A DNA stretch of 64,000 nucleotides from Cydia pomonella (GCF_033807575.1 NC_084728.1:6399451-6463450); one strand, 5' to 3'. Positions 1 to 10,940 are shown, numbered from the stretch's first letter. Translations and numbers: made by a program. Notes: generated by a model not told the origin, from the sequence alone.

Positions 1-2780
1 ACTCTACTCAATAAAAAACCTTTGACCACCCACGAAGACGAAATAACCAGAATACATTAACCTCTACTTACGACTAATATGTTTCCAAGTAGAGCTCTTT
101 ATATCCTGGACGATTATTCTCCAGTATAAGAAGAACCATGGTGGAGAGGATGGGATAAAGAATCAGGAGTCAGGTTATATTGGATATTATATCAGTATGT
201 TGGTTTTGGTTTCGCAAAAGAGAATGTATGTAGTGTGAGAATCTGGGTGATTAAAGGGAGCTATTCGACTTGGACAAGTATGACGTTAACATATGTCCAT
301 TTTGTGATATTGCTGTGTTATCTACTTAGTGCGATGAACGAAGTGTGAACACTCTTTACTCAATGAATAATTCATTTAATAATATGTGTTGGTAGAAATA
401 TATAGTTTTAAATTTATTGAAAGATTATTTCTACTACACAGTGATTAAAAAAATCTAATTTTTTGGTCAGATCGTTCAAGACATAGGTACATTTTGTATG
501 AGAAATAGCGAAGATATTCTGATTGACTATACTTGATGCGGCGAATGATGATCCATTTGACAGTTCATTTTTGTACGGAGTAACTGTAAATGTCAATATT
601 TTTTAGACTTTTATTGGTATTTTTTTTAATGTAACAATTAAAAAATAAAAACCTGTTTCTTTAATTGTTTTTTTTTAAATTAAGTCTATCCAAAAACGAC
701 TTTAATAAGTATAATAAATATTGTTAACTAAAACGTTTGCTGCATGCGCCTTTATTGTGTAAATTGTATTATGCTCTAGTAAGTAAAACATATACGTAGT
801 ACATTACTATGTAGAGGCCGGGAAATTAAGGGTTGCAGACCAAGTAGATATAGACGGATAGGGTTAAAAACAAAAGAAGGTTGCTTTACAGGCCTAGGTG
901 TGTAAGGCTGTATGAAATTCCTTTACATATCATCTTCACTCATCGCACCGGATACATAGTATTTCCGCACCTAATTTGAAGTAAGTCACGTCAACATTTC
1001 ATTGCAAGATTGAGAAAAAGAAGATTAAGTTCTCCAATCTTCTACAAGAAAGGTCTAAATTAATTGATACGACTTTAAGTCAACAGGACTGTAGAAATTA
1101 TTTTTTTAGAATTAATTGAAAGTGAACGATAAATAGCCGCGTTTATTGATTTCCGTGTTCGAGTAGAATAATGTTGTTACACGGTCACAAGTAGTACAAT
1201 AAAACGTATAAAGCACCCTTATACTGCGAGTCGGGAATGCGGGGTGGATACTCGGGCGGGCTTACATGTTGCTTATACGAGGTGTGCATAAATGAAACAT
1301 CGCCCTATAGTTATTTATTTGATCCATCTATATCAGCATTAAGTTTGTCCGTTTCTGGACTTTCTGGACATATGCCTCCTCCAAATCCGCCCAAGACTCG
1401 TTCCGCTTACGGCCCAGTAGCATAATGCGACTTTTAGTTTTTCAGCGGACTTTTTCATGAGTGTGGCGGTTTCCATGTTGTATGTCAGCACAGGAAGGAC
1501 TGGTAAGATATTGTGGATTTAGAACTCAATATGCGTTTGTTAACTCCATAAATTGATCAGGCTTGTGATATCGCCTGCAATCGATTTCGGCTGTTTGATT
1601 TTGATAGTCAATATATATTAGATAATTATTTAGGTAGGTGACATTTATTTGATAGTTATAGCTACTGGAGCGCCTCAGCAATATTTGCGTACGCGCACAC
1701 GGAGGGTTTCGGCGCGGTGATTCGTAACCGTATCGCATCACTTATGCGCAGGTTGCGCGGGAGCCACAACACCATCCTGAGGGTCATAAGTGAGAAGACG
1801 GACTGCTCCATTCTGGGACACTGGGTTCGAACGCATGCGCAAGTACCGGGTATTCCAGGGGGTGGCAGATATTTAAAGTAAATTATTATTGTTATTTATA
1901 ACTTATTTGGCCTGTACACTACTGACATAGCTAAAGTGTTATGTAATTATTATTAATACTCTATGGATTCTGTCTGAAATAAACATTTTTATTTTATTTT
2001 TTATTTATAGCAAAAGTCTGTTGAATAAAATGAAAGATTGGCACGTTCATTGGCTATAAGCGAAAAGATTCTTCTATATCAACCTCCCTGCTATGCTGTG
2101 CTGCTGAATATGTATAAACGGAATATCTACAATACTTGTAGACCAATAAACTTCTTTGCAGATAGACGTTTTTTTATATTCTATTATATTCTATATGCAT
2201 TCCCCTACCACGCACTCTCACACATAGCCAAGCAGTCTGCCAGGAGAATGAAGAATACAAAGTATGAATGTGAGATTTACAAATTATGCTGACAGTTCCA
2301 TATTAATGGATAAAATGTGGTTATGTTTTTCAATGTTTTGTTTTTCATTTTCTGTATTTGAACAAAAAAGTATCATAAGATTCGTCTCAGTTGTGTTTGT
2401 GACATGAGACCACAGATAAAGCTTAAAAACATTTTTTTTTATGATACTCTTGCAAAGCCATACCGCAACTGCGTTTTGTTTACTTCAGTTTTCTGCTCTA
2501 TCCACCACTCACCACTCGTTTTTTTATTCAACTTTTTTGATCTTTTTCTTACCGCTCCATGTGAGCCCGACGCGGCGCGGCACGCGAGGAATGCGTGCCC
2601 GGCGACGTCTGAAATTAACTGTTTTTCGCCGATTCAAGAGGGGGGGGGGGTCTGACTTCCCACTTTTATACCCTTACAACTCTTACAGGCTTAGTTTTTT
2701 TTGGGTTTCGTGTCGACACCCCTTGGTTCTGTATCTAGATACTATATGTGATGTTTTCAAGCAAAAAAATTGTTTTCTAT
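1..2780. other. AT-rich non-coding DNA, no gene recognised
   Basis: I see no supported gene here. Short open frames exist but lack family motifs and contain AT-rich codons. A small GC-rich patch lies near 2556-2620 and a run of ten G at about 2641-2650. Segments at 1200-1430 and 1690-1880 have the base composition of decayed LINE coding sequence, but I could not assign them. Confidence 0.5.
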
Positions 2781-2782
2781 TT

Positions 2783-3952
2783 TTAACCGACTTCAAAATT
2801 TCAAAAGGAGGAGGTTATCAATTCGGGTGTATGTTTTTTTAAATGTTTGTTACTCCATAACTCCGTCATTTCTGAACCGATTTTATAAATTGTTTTTTGT
2901 TTGAATTTATATATATACAGATTAGTCCTGTTTTTGTCAAAACTCAGTTCTGATGATGGGATCCATGAGGAATTGAGGGAACTCTTCAAATGTGAAAGGC
3001 ATACATGCAGTGATTCTTATATTTTCTTGAACAAATCAAGCATTTACATTCAAAAAAGTGACATTTGATGAAGTGGAACTGCTGATGATGATCAGAATGG
3101 AACTCTTCAACGACGCATAGTACACGTTTGGCGATTTGTCCTCTTCCCTGTGTTTGTTAAGTAAATGAGATTTTCAAGACAAATTTTTCTCAAGTTCGAG
3201 TTCTGACGATGGGGTCCATGAGGAATCGAGGGAACTCTTCAAATGTGAAAGGCATACATATAGTGATTTTAGTATTTTCTTTAACAAATCGAGCTTTTAC
3301 ATTTTTAAAAAGTGACATTTGATGAAGTGGAACTGCTGATGATGATCAGAATGGAACTCTTCAACGACGTATAATACACGTTTGGCGATCGATTTGTTCT
3401 CTTCGCTGTGTTTGTTAAGAAAATTAGACTTTCAAGACAATATTTTGTCAAGTTCGAGTTCTGAAGATGGGGTCCATGAGCAATCGAGGGAACTCCTCAA
3501 ATGTTAAAGGCATATATATATAGTGATTTTAGTATTTTCATCAACAAATCAAGTATTTACATTTGTAGAAGTGACATTTGATGAAGTGGAACTGCTGATG
3601 ATGAACAGAACGGAACTCTTCAACGATGCATAGTTCACGTTTGGCAATTTGTTCTCTTTGCATGTTTATCAAGCAGTTAAGTTTTCAAGGTACATTTTTA
3701 TATTGCTAACCTATTTTTTTTTAATTATTATCTGGCGCTCTATTTCATGCATGGTGTGAAATAATTTATCTTAAATACAGTCGAATACCCTATTGCGGGT
3801 ATCTTACCAGTCAACCATAGGGCAAATCAGAAATGTGCCAAGGTGGGTACAGTGACAAAAAAAAAAACATGTTACCTCCGTTTCTACATAATTAAGCATA
3901 GGATGCTGTAATTTCACCGGTCTCCCTCATTGAAGTCGGTTTTTTTTTCTTA
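2783..3952. mobile_element. Non-autonomous TIR element carrying a 250-bp minisatellite
   Basis: The ends are inverted copies of AACCGACTTCAA (2785-2796 and 3930-3941). Inside are three tandem units starting near 2947, 3200 and 3458, each with the block TTCTGATGATGGG-TCCATGAG, then a GAAGTGGAACTGCTGATGATG block, then an AACTCTTCAACGACG block. No transposase frame is visible. A single related unit lies at about 53960-54060. The superfamily is unknown to me. Confidence 0.6.
2947..3700. repeat. Minisatellite, three units of about 253-258 bp
   Basis: Three successive units share long, nearly identical blocks and are spaced 253 and 258 bp apart. They form the core of the surrounding TIR element. 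Units 1 and 2 share the same GATGATGATCAGAATGGAAC block; unit 3 has several substitutions. Confidence 0.75.
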
Positions 3953-4252
3953 AAAATTATATTTATTCCTAATCACAACACGATACCGAATATGCCCTTA
4001 AAAGTATCCCCACTATTTTTGTTACATCTTGTATATGTATAGAAATATAAAATAATTACACTGTAGATAACAGATACTTTTGAACGTGAACTGTAAAAAA
4101 AATTCTCCGCAATAAATCCATGGTGGCCGTTACTTTTGGCTTGTTGTAATATAACAAGGGACCCGTCCCGACTTCGCACGGTTATTCATTCCACTCATCA
4201 TTCGACGATTCCACTTGCCATTCAGCAAAAAATTATAACTAAGTACTGGAAA

Positions 4253-4625
4253 AAATAAATCCCAGTAGTTACCACCGAACGCTGCGCTACGCAGTGCGGC
4301 GTTAGGCGCCCTTCAGGTTTCATAGAAACGTCACAGCCAATTCAATTCATCCACACGTTAATTTCACCTTAAATACTTATTTTTTGCACTTGCACCGGTT
4401 TTTAATATTTTTGATCACTTTTAAGGTTACTATTTCTTCTGTTTTTATTAGTTTTGAACGCGAACAAAATTTTCGTGGTAACTACTGGGAAAAAAATCCC
4501 ACCTTTTACTAAGAAAAAAACTCCCCGTAAGTACCACCAAACCGGGTTGGTGGTAACTAGTGGGATTTTTTCCCAGTAGTTACCACTGGTAACAACTTGG
4601 AGGTAACTAGTGGGCGCAACCCAGC
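4253..4625. repeat. Cluster of inverted repeats built on CCCAGTAGTTACC
   Basis: The motif CCCAGTAGTTACC and its complement GGTAACTACTGGG recur at about 4255, 4480, 4550 and 4580, with a related GGTAACTAGTGGG at 4600. The 4549-4592 part forms a hairpin by itself. It looks like a fold-back repeat remnant; no coding content. Confidence 0.5.
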
Positions 4626-4992
4626 AAAATCGACTCAGGACAAAAGTAAAACTTCGAGTAAATTTTCCAAGGCACAAATTTAGACAGACTGTACTTCAGT
4701 GTCAGTTACATTGTTTTTAATTCGCCCAAATAAAGACCCTCAATTATTCCCAATAAAACTTTTTCACCCCCAATCTCACACCCCTTTAATTTCGTCTGTC
4801 AGCCCCTTATTGGAATTTTTGCGGCATCGCGAATCGGGAATGTTGGTTCGATTCCGGCTCTGACAAGTTTAATTTTGTATTTTTAAGGGGTGGAAGTTTT
4901 TTAAACTGTATTAGGGTGTTTGAGACGTTGGGGGTGTTTTATTGGCATTTTTAAAGTTTGTAAGTGTTAATGTTTCTTGCAGTTTGATTGGT

Positions 4993-5126
4993 ACAGGGTA
5001 AAAGCGCTGGTGGCCTAGCGGTAAGAGCGTGCGACTTGCAATCCGGAGGTCTCCGGTTCATAAACCCCGGCTTAGACCAATGAGTTTTTCGGAACTTATG
5101 TACGAAATATCATTTAATATACCAGT
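4993..5126 (+). mobile_element. SINE-A, left half (tRNA-like head), split by a LINE
   Basis: The head has a polymerase III box A-like TGGCCTAGCGGT at about 5010 and a degenerate box B near 5053. It is followed by the SINE body GAGTTTTTCGGAACTTATG. The body stops at 5126 and resumes at 8486 after the inserted LINE. A possible target duplication TGATTGGT flanks the whole SINE (4985-4992 and 8692-8699). The full-length relative at 60001 gives the intact order. Confidence 0.75.
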
Positions 5127-7961
5127 AGGCATTGTACCAAGGATGCTGGCGGCATTTCCTCGTTGTATCGCAATACTGATACGTTGTGCGAGGAAGCCGC
5201 CAGCTCTTCGGTCACCAGTTACGTCAACCAGACGTTTCGCGATTTCTCCAAAAAACTTGTGCGCGCTGGGACCCCATGGACCTAGAGTTTCAACGCCAAA
5301 AGGTACAAAATGGTACTCTCTACCGAGGCTCTTATATTTATTACGTTTCAAAATTTCGGCGCTTTCCGCCGCTGCGCCCGCTTTTACATTAGTCCGTTGG
5401 AGGTGGGACGGTGCCAGTGTGTCTACGCAGGTAGCATCCCACACTAACATCCGTCCCAAGCTCCAAGGAACCAAGGACACCCCATCAGGCCTCTTGCCAT
5501 CATCCCTGATAATGCCAGTTGGCTCAAGAAGAGCAGGCACATTGATGGTGGCAAGAGATCGACGGATTATGTCATTAAGCGACGCATGTCTTGAAAAACG
5601 ACCTGCACTTTTTTGACAAGATAATCCGTGGTGTCCCAGTCGGTCCACGTCCGTGCCACAAGAGCATATATGTGGCGTACATACCGAAACCCCGAGTCGC
5701 AAACCAGTCGCCAGTCTTAGGGAGGTCGGATCCAAGAAAGTACCAGTATTAGGTGAAGGATGGGCATGTAGCCAGTAGCCGGCTTCCCGGGCTCCGACCG
5801 CCAAAAGTCTCGCGTGATCTGGACCCGTACAGTTGTTTAGAAGAGTATTGTAAGTTAAATCACAGTAAATATTATCCCAGCTCCTTTGTGATTTTGGGTT
5901 GTCTGGAAATTGTTTGCCCGGGCAAGCAATTTTAAAAGCATTTTTAGCATCCTCAAAGCCCGTAATCTCATAGTTTGTGGGCAAAGCCCTTAAGATATTT
6001 CCTATGAGACCAGACGTGCTATTAATGGATGCCAAAAAGGCTGGGGAAGCCACACTGGAAATTTTGCGAATTCCTAAACCTCCGAACCGAATAGGGAGGG
6101 ACGCTTGAGACCAGGAAGGCTCACTCAGCTGAATGTTTAGAATCGTCTCTATACTAATTTTGATCAAATCGTCTATAGGCGACAATAAATTTTGATGTTT
6201 CCAAAAAGGACAGCAGCGGAGCACATATGTAAATTTAGGGACAAAAAGACAGAATTTCAGAATCACAAGAGCATAATGAGGGCTAATTTCGAGTAAACTA
6301 TTCGTGTGACTTTTGAATTTAGATATAGAGTTAGAAACATAATCAGGAAAAGATTCTTCAAATATAGGAGAACCCAGGAGGCAAAGAGAATCCTTGTCTA
6401 CCAATTTTATATTAGGAGCCAGATCGTCAAATTTGGGTTTTAAGTCGGTCAAAGTACAAGAAGATTTGTGAATAAAGAGTTCGCATTTGCTGAAATTCAA
6501 ATCTAAACCAATATTTTCGAAACTGCTCCTAACAAAAGACAAATCAGAGAGCACAGTATTCACGTCGCCTCCTAGGGTTCCGTCGTCTAAGTACCAGACG
6601 TTGAATTTTGATTTTAAATTTTTAATAATTGGATTTATAGCCAAACTAAAAATTGCTGGCCCGAGAGGGTCACCCTGCTGACAACCAACCTCAGAAGATA
6701 ATTCATGTGATTTGTACATTAATTTAGACGAGTCTGAATAACAAAAGAAAAGGTAATTGTACAGTTCCGGAATTTTGTCCTTAACTTCTGTCAGCAAAGT
6801 GTCCCTATTAACCGAATTAAAAGCATTTTTAACGTCAATTTTGACTACAATTTCACAATCATCGAATGAAAGGTAGGTCCTTAGGGCATGGACGGCTGCC
6901 TCGCACCCACCTTTCGTGCCAAAACCTAGCTGTACTGGTTCAAAAAGGGACTGCAATTTTGATCTAAAGTGTCTAACCGCAATTTTTGATGCCAGACGTC
7001 GTAAAGTAGACCCCACCGCAATGGGTCTCACCCCTCCGTCCTTTTTGGTTAGGGCAATCAGGTTTGCACCGTATAGGATAGGAACAATTTCGGTGTTAAT
7101 TTTGCCTGAAAACATAAAGTTTATTAATTTAGTAAGGGAACAGATAAGCTGCTCACCTGAGTCGCCCACCGAATGACAAATTAGGTCCTTCAAATGTTGG
7201 GGCGAGATCCCATCCAGGCCAGCCGCCGAACCGGTTTTGAATGACATTATAGCGTCAATAATGTCCTTGCCTCCGATTTGGAGGCAGGCCTGGTCAGCCG
7301 TAGGTGGGGCAAATGAGTGTGGTGTTGAAGGAGCCGGGGGATGTTTAGAACGTAAGGCCGAGAGGGTATCAGGAGTATCTGGCGATAGCACATCGTTTGT
7401 GAAAAGAATACGAGCGGCACCTTTAAGATCGCCGTCGCTAATTTTACTTTCAATTAATTTGGTTCTATTGAAGGTGGATGGGGCGCACCCTTTAGAAGGT
7501 CGATAAATGTGTGGAGTTGTATTCGAAACACAATTGTTTTTGATTTTTTGTGTTAAAGAAATTGCCCCATCCTTTTTGGCATGAAGGGTATTGAAAGAAA
7601 AAAGGAAAAGTTTATGCCAATCATCAATTTGATTATTTTCCACACATTTTGTAATTAGTCCTGAAAGGTGGTTAGCAACTGTGATCCTAGCGCCGCGCGG
7701 AACTCTTTTAACAACGGGAACATTATTTTTAAGTTCGCTGAGGTATAAATGGAAAGGGATAGAATTAGGTGGGTCAGAAAGGGGGGTGGTCAAAAAGGAT
7801 GGGTCTAAATTTAGACCGGCATCGTTTTGACTGATACAAGGACGGTGTTTTTTGGTAATATGAATATTGAGGCCTCTCTGCGTTTTAAAAGAGTTATCGC
7901 ATTGTACACAAGTAAAATTTAGGTATGACGTGCCATCGCCTGGTTGAGTTGCGGCATGCAT
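5058..7961 (-). CDS. RLE-type LINE polyprotein: zinc finger, reverse transcriptase, restriction-like endonuclease
   Basis: This 967-codon frame encodes a protein for target-primed reverse transcription. Near residues 18-40 is a C2H2 finger (C-x2-C then H-x4-H). The reverse transcriptase spans roughly residues 240-550: motif A IDVKNAF, motif B GCQQGDPLGP and the catalytic WYLDDGTLGG. Near residues 775-800 is a C-x-C...H...C knuckle (CSCGTDVDRLGHHGLSC). It is followed by RPDG and, about 15 residues on, VWDATCVDT, then KRNKYKSL, which fits a PD-(D/E)XK restriction-like endonuclease as in R2/R4-type elements. The single open frame and the order finger-RT-knuckle-endonuclease support an RLE clade rather than an APE LINE; the exact clade is not determined. 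The last 22 codons (5126 down to 5058) are read from the host SINE, because the native end is displaced to 8358-8422 in the opposite orientation. The ATG at 7961 lies just upstream of the finger. Confidence 0.85.
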   Translation of the reverse strand: MHAATQPGDGTSYLNFTCVQCDNSFKTQRGLNIHITKKHRPCISQNDAGLNLDPSFLTTPLSDPPNSIPFHLYLSELKNNVPVVKRVPRGARITVANHLSGLITKCVENNQIDDWHKLFLFSFNTLHAKKDGAISLTQKIKNNCVSNTTPHIYRPSKGCAPSTFNRTKLIESKISDGDLKGAARILFTNDVLSPDTPDTLSALRSKHPPAPSTPHSFAPPTADQACLQIGGKDIIDAIMSFKTGSAAGLDGISPQHLKDLICHSVGDSGEQLICSLTKLINFMFSGKINTEIVPILYGANLIALTKKDGGVRPIAVGSTLRRLASKIAVRHFRSKLQSLFEPVQLGFGTKGGCEAAVHALRTYLSFDDCEIVVKIDVKNAFNSVNRDTLLTEVKDKIPELYNYLFFCYSDSSKLMYKSHELSSEVGCQQGDPLGPAIFSLAINPIIKNLKSKFNVWYLDDGTLGGDVNTVLSDLSFVRSSFENIGLDLNFSKCELFIHKSSCTLTDLKPKFDDLAPNIKLVDKDSLCLLGSPIFEESFPDYVSNSISKFKSHTNSLLEISPHYALVILKFCLFVPKFTYVLRCCPFWKHQNLLSPIDDLIKISIETILNIQLSEPSWSQASLPIRFGGLGIRKISSVASPAFLASINSTSGLIGNILRALPTNYEITGFEDAKNAFKIACPGKQFPDNPKSQRSWDNIYCDLTYNTLLNNCTGPDHARLLAVGAREAGYWLHAHPSPNTGTFLDPTSLRLATGLRLGVSVCTPHICSCGTDVDRLGHHGLSCQKSAGRFSRHASLNDIIRRSLATINVPALLEPTGIIRDDGKRPDGVSLVPWSLGRMLVWDATCVDTLAPSHLQRTNVKAGAAAESAEILKRNKYKSLGREYHFVPFGVETLGPWGPSAHKFFGEIAKRLVDVTGDRRAGGFLAQRISIAIQRGNAASILGTMPTGILNDISYISSEKLIGLSRGL

Positions 7962-8301
7962 CCACTTACCGGAAAACTACACTCCAATAGTTAGAGCACA
8001 AAATACTTATTCACAGAATATCACAAATCACTTAAAATATACAATAATGTAAATATAAAGTCCATTAAAGGCGTTGACGTCGGCCGTCAGGATGACACGA
8101 CGTAGCCCGGACAAGGCCGCAACGTCTGAAACAAAAAGATATGTTATTATTTGTTCAGTATTGGGCCTGCCCACACTATTGCACAGTAATTCGATGGTTT
8201 TTGATAAAATAAAAGCAGTTTTAGGCATCTAAGGCCATGTATAATTTGAAAAATTAGACAAAAATATTGCTGTGCAAAGTGACAGACAGATGGTTGACAG
8301 T
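7962..8301 (-). other. Probable 5' UTR of the RLE-type LINE
   Basis: This lies directly upstream of the pol ATG on the minus strand and before the 56-bp filler repeat at 8302. No second ORF with recognisable domains is present. The true 5' end of the element cannot be fixed without another full-length copy. Confidence 0.4.
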
Positions 8302-8357
8302 TTATTTTCATTGACTTCTAAAGACGCTAGAAGTACCGTTTGTATAAGCCATTTGGT
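8302..8357 (+). repeat. 56-bp direct repeat, copy 1 (filler at LINE inversion junction)
   Basis: This 56-bp block is identical to 8710-8765. It lies exactly between the antisense part of the LINE and its sense 3' part, which resumes with AACGAGGAAATGCC at 8358. The second copy is outside both the LINE and the SINE, so this copy is best read as flanking DNA copied into the junction. Confidence 0.8.
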
Positions 8358-8485
8358 AACGAGGAAATGCCGCCAGCATCCTTGGTACAATGCCTCAAGG
8401 GCCTATTTTAGATATAAGCTAGTTATAGTATTCATCTGTATATATCCATTATGTATATTGTTATTGTCAATAAATAGATTTATTT

Positions 8486-8691
8486 ATATACCAGTTGCTT
8501 TTCGGTAAAGAAAAACATTGTGAGGAAACTGGTCTAATCCCAACAAGGCCTAGTTTACCCTCTGGGTTGAAAGGTCAGATGGAAGTCGCTTTCGTAAAAA
8601 CTAGTGCCTACGCCTATTCTTGGGGGATAAGCGGACCCCAAGCTCCCATGAGCCGTGGCAAAATGCTGGGACAACGCGTGGAAGAAGAGTG
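8486..8691 (+). mobile_element. SINE-A, right half (LINE-like tail)
   Basis: This continues the SINE interrupted at 5126, beginning with the second target duplication and then TGCTTTTCGGTAAAG. It has a different tail from the 60001 copy: the segment from AATCCCAACAAGGCC to GGAAGAAGA. A TGATTGGT at 8692 matches 4985 and may be the SINE's own target duplication. Confidence 0.7.
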
Positions 8692-8709
8692 TGATTGGTT
8701 TTTATCCAC

Positions 8710-8765
8710 TTATTTTCATTGACTTCTAAAGACGCTAGAAGTACCGTTTGTATAAGCCATTTGGT
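8710..8765 (+). repeat. 56-bp direct repeat, copy 2 (probable source copy)
   Basis: Identical to 8302-8357. It lies 11 bp beyond the right end of the split SINE in otherwise unremarkable sequence, so it is likely the original locus sequence. Confidence 0.8.
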
Positions 8766-8844
8766 TTCAGCAGGTCCAGAGAAACTAAAGATTAACATTT
8801 ATGTGGTGGTAGTCAAAAAGCGTGGGTTCAAACCTCAGTTATGC

Positions 8845-8984
8845 CGTACGGTCACGTCTGAAAATATCGATACGAAATAGTGTCAAAAATATGTGTACAC
8901 GACTTTATTGCCCATATGTTAAGGTAGTGTATACATATTTTTGTCACTTTTTTCGTATCTATATTTTCAGACGTGACTGTACAG
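8845..8984. mobile_element. Foldback MITE
   Basis: Arms of about 57 bp (from GTCACGTCTGAAAATAT at 8851, and its complement ending near 8977) are about 85-90% alike and enclose a short loop. There is no coding capacity. Confidence 0.65.
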
Positions 8985-10530
8985 CCGGCCCAGCGAAGGC
9001 GACAACGCTATCGCTACGACAATGAAACGCTCTGTGTCTCTCTATCACTCCACCATATTAGTGTGACAGTGACAGTTGCGTTTCGGTCGCTACGGAGCAT
9101 AAGCAATTTGCATGATGGCTACTCTGCCTGAGCAGAAAAAATCGCTCTAGAAAAAAAATGCAAAAATATAACAAAATATTCGGTCAGGATCCTTATCATA
9201 TGTAGACGAGAGGTTAATAACCAACTAATAACTATAAATTGTATTTAATACGTATTAGATTTGAAAAAAAAATCTGCGTCATTCTTGGTTGAGTATATGG
9301 CGTTCAGTCCCAGAAGTGCCCCAGAGGCGCAAGTTCATCATCCAGACCTGTGATTTTTTTTTTCTAAAAAATGTATGTAGCTTCTAATAATGCAACGAAG
9401 TAACATCTGTATGCTTTGTAAGAGCTTTAGGGTAAGAACAAAATACAAACAAGGAGCTATTTTTATAACTTGTTTTAATAATGTTTTTCCTATAAACTGC
9501 TACTGTATGGTTGGAGCTGGTGACATTCTGATGAGTGCATTATTAGCTATACGTACCAAGTGATCAAAATTATCTGTACAAGGGAACTTAGACCGTCAAG
9601 ACGTCAAGTAACGCGGGTGAGTACAGCCCATTATTTCATTATTTTATTATTATTCGTGCATCCCGACAAGGTCCACAATGGCGCGCCGCGCACGATATAC
9701 GTGGCGTTCTAAAGGTGAAAGATTTATTTTTCTGACTGTCATAGGGGTGTCACCAATGATGTTTTCAGTCTCTGTGTTTCATGATATCAGAGCAAGTATT
9801 GAGATTCTTGTAGATATTATTTGTAGACCACAAAGGTGGCAAACAAGAGAGCTTTGTTGTCGAATTACCAGTTTGTCACCAACCCTTACAACTCTACTAA
9901 TTAATACTGCTACATTGCACAATAAATAACTTAATTATTATTAAAACTTATTAAATAATATTTACATGATATTTTAAATTATTTATTTATACAATCGAGT
10001 GGGACATTATTTATTTAACATTATTTATCTAAATATTTATTTACAAAGCCCATTTGTATGGCAAATTAATAAGAATGACAAATAGATATAGCGTCAATAA
10101 GTAAAAAAAAATACAGCACTTATCTCTTTTACTCATATTAATTTATGTTTCAGTGTAACTAAGAGAACGATATCTATATCAATGTCAACCCTTGAATATA
10201 GCTATCATAATAGCATTTGTAAAAATAAATTTCTAGGTGACAGCCCTAGTATCAATGCACTACGCTTTCTAGAAAAGTGGTAGAGCATTGTGCGTAGGTA
10301 TTTACTATGGAGTGACGATTCTATACGCTAGTACTATTTATCGTTCTTATATAGAAGTTCAGGACAAGGTTTTATTCGGTTTTTTCAATAAGTACATGTA
10401 ATTAAAGCAGATACCTACATATTTCAAATTTTTGCTGTTACAACTAAATTGTGTTTGACTTGACCACTATTCTCAGAATAAACATATGATATTTAATTTC
10501 TATAAGTGTTATTGCACAAAATTAAACAAA
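8985..10530. other. AT-rich non-coding DNA, no feature recognised
   Basis: No ORF with protein motifs, no RNA gene and no clear repeat structure were found. The open frame at 9678-9929 shows no family signature. Confidence 0.4.
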
Positions 10531-10654
10531 TGTGTCGTTCCACGGGTAAAGGTACCAGGCGGTTGGCGCTTACGCTATAATTTCACCTCAATACTAACTC
10601 GGCGCTACGCGACGTAATCGCCAACCGCATAACCTTTACGCGTGGGACGTCACA
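10531..10654. mobile_element. Foldback MITE
   Basis: Arms of about 37 bp face each other (TGTGTCGTTCCACGGGTAAA at 10531; complementary end TTTACGCGTGGGACGTCACA to 10654). Each arm ends in GGCGGTTGGCG or its relative. Confidence 0.65.
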
Positions 10655-10671
10655 AATTCAAAACAAATAGA

Positions 10672-10940
10672 CGGCCCGATTCGAAGAATAATTAAGACAC
10701 GTTTAAGATCTTGGAAAAATCTTTAAAAGATCGATAACTAAACGACATGTCAAAATTGACGTTTATTTCGATTCCGCTAAGTAAAAATAAGATCTATCTA
10801 CGATATTTGTAACGTCAAAGTGACATTGGTTGCCCGAATCGAGCTGCTTCTGGCAATTATACGACATACAAACGAACTAAATGAGAACTTATCTAAACCA
10901 GAACTTATCGTCATCGTATTTAATTCTACTAATCGGGCCG
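10672..10940. mobile_element. MITE with CGGCCCGATT termini, intact copy
   Basis: The element starts CGGCCCGATTCGAAGAAT and ends with the complement AATCGGGCCG. Its interior is closely matched by 61485-61984, including GACATGTCAAAATTGACG and GTGACATTGGTTGCCCGAAT. That second copy carries an insertion, so this one shows the uninterrupted arrangement. Confidence 0.75.

Larger units (their letters stand above)
5127..8485. mobile_element. RLE-type non-LTR retrotransposon, 5'-inverted insertion
   Basis: The insertion sits inside a SINE-A copy and is flanked by a 10-bp duplication ATATACCAGT (5117-5126 and 8486-8495). From 5127 to about 8300 the element lies in minus orientation and carries the long pol frame. 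From 8358 to 8485 the element's 3' end lies in plus orientation, with the native C-terminal codons, a TAG at 8420-8422 and a 3' UTR ending near TTATTGTCAATAAATAG. The sense part repeats about 38 bp already present at the antisense end. This is the layout expected from twin priming. Where the 5' UTR stops between 7962 and 8301 is not clear. Related 5'-truncated 3' ends lie at 20441, 36211, 51853 and 62463. Confidence 0.8.

Noticed and set aside
2404..2842. Overlapping open frames of 83 and 133 codons
   Set aside because: They cross a G run and T-rich tracts and show no conserved residues.
2783..3952. A CRISPR array
   Set aside because: The units are about 250 bp with no short spacer pattern, and the DNA is clearly eukaryotic.
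5029..5616. 195-codon plus-strand frame across the LINE
   Set aside because: It is the antisense shadow of the LINE pol frame and has no domain of its own.
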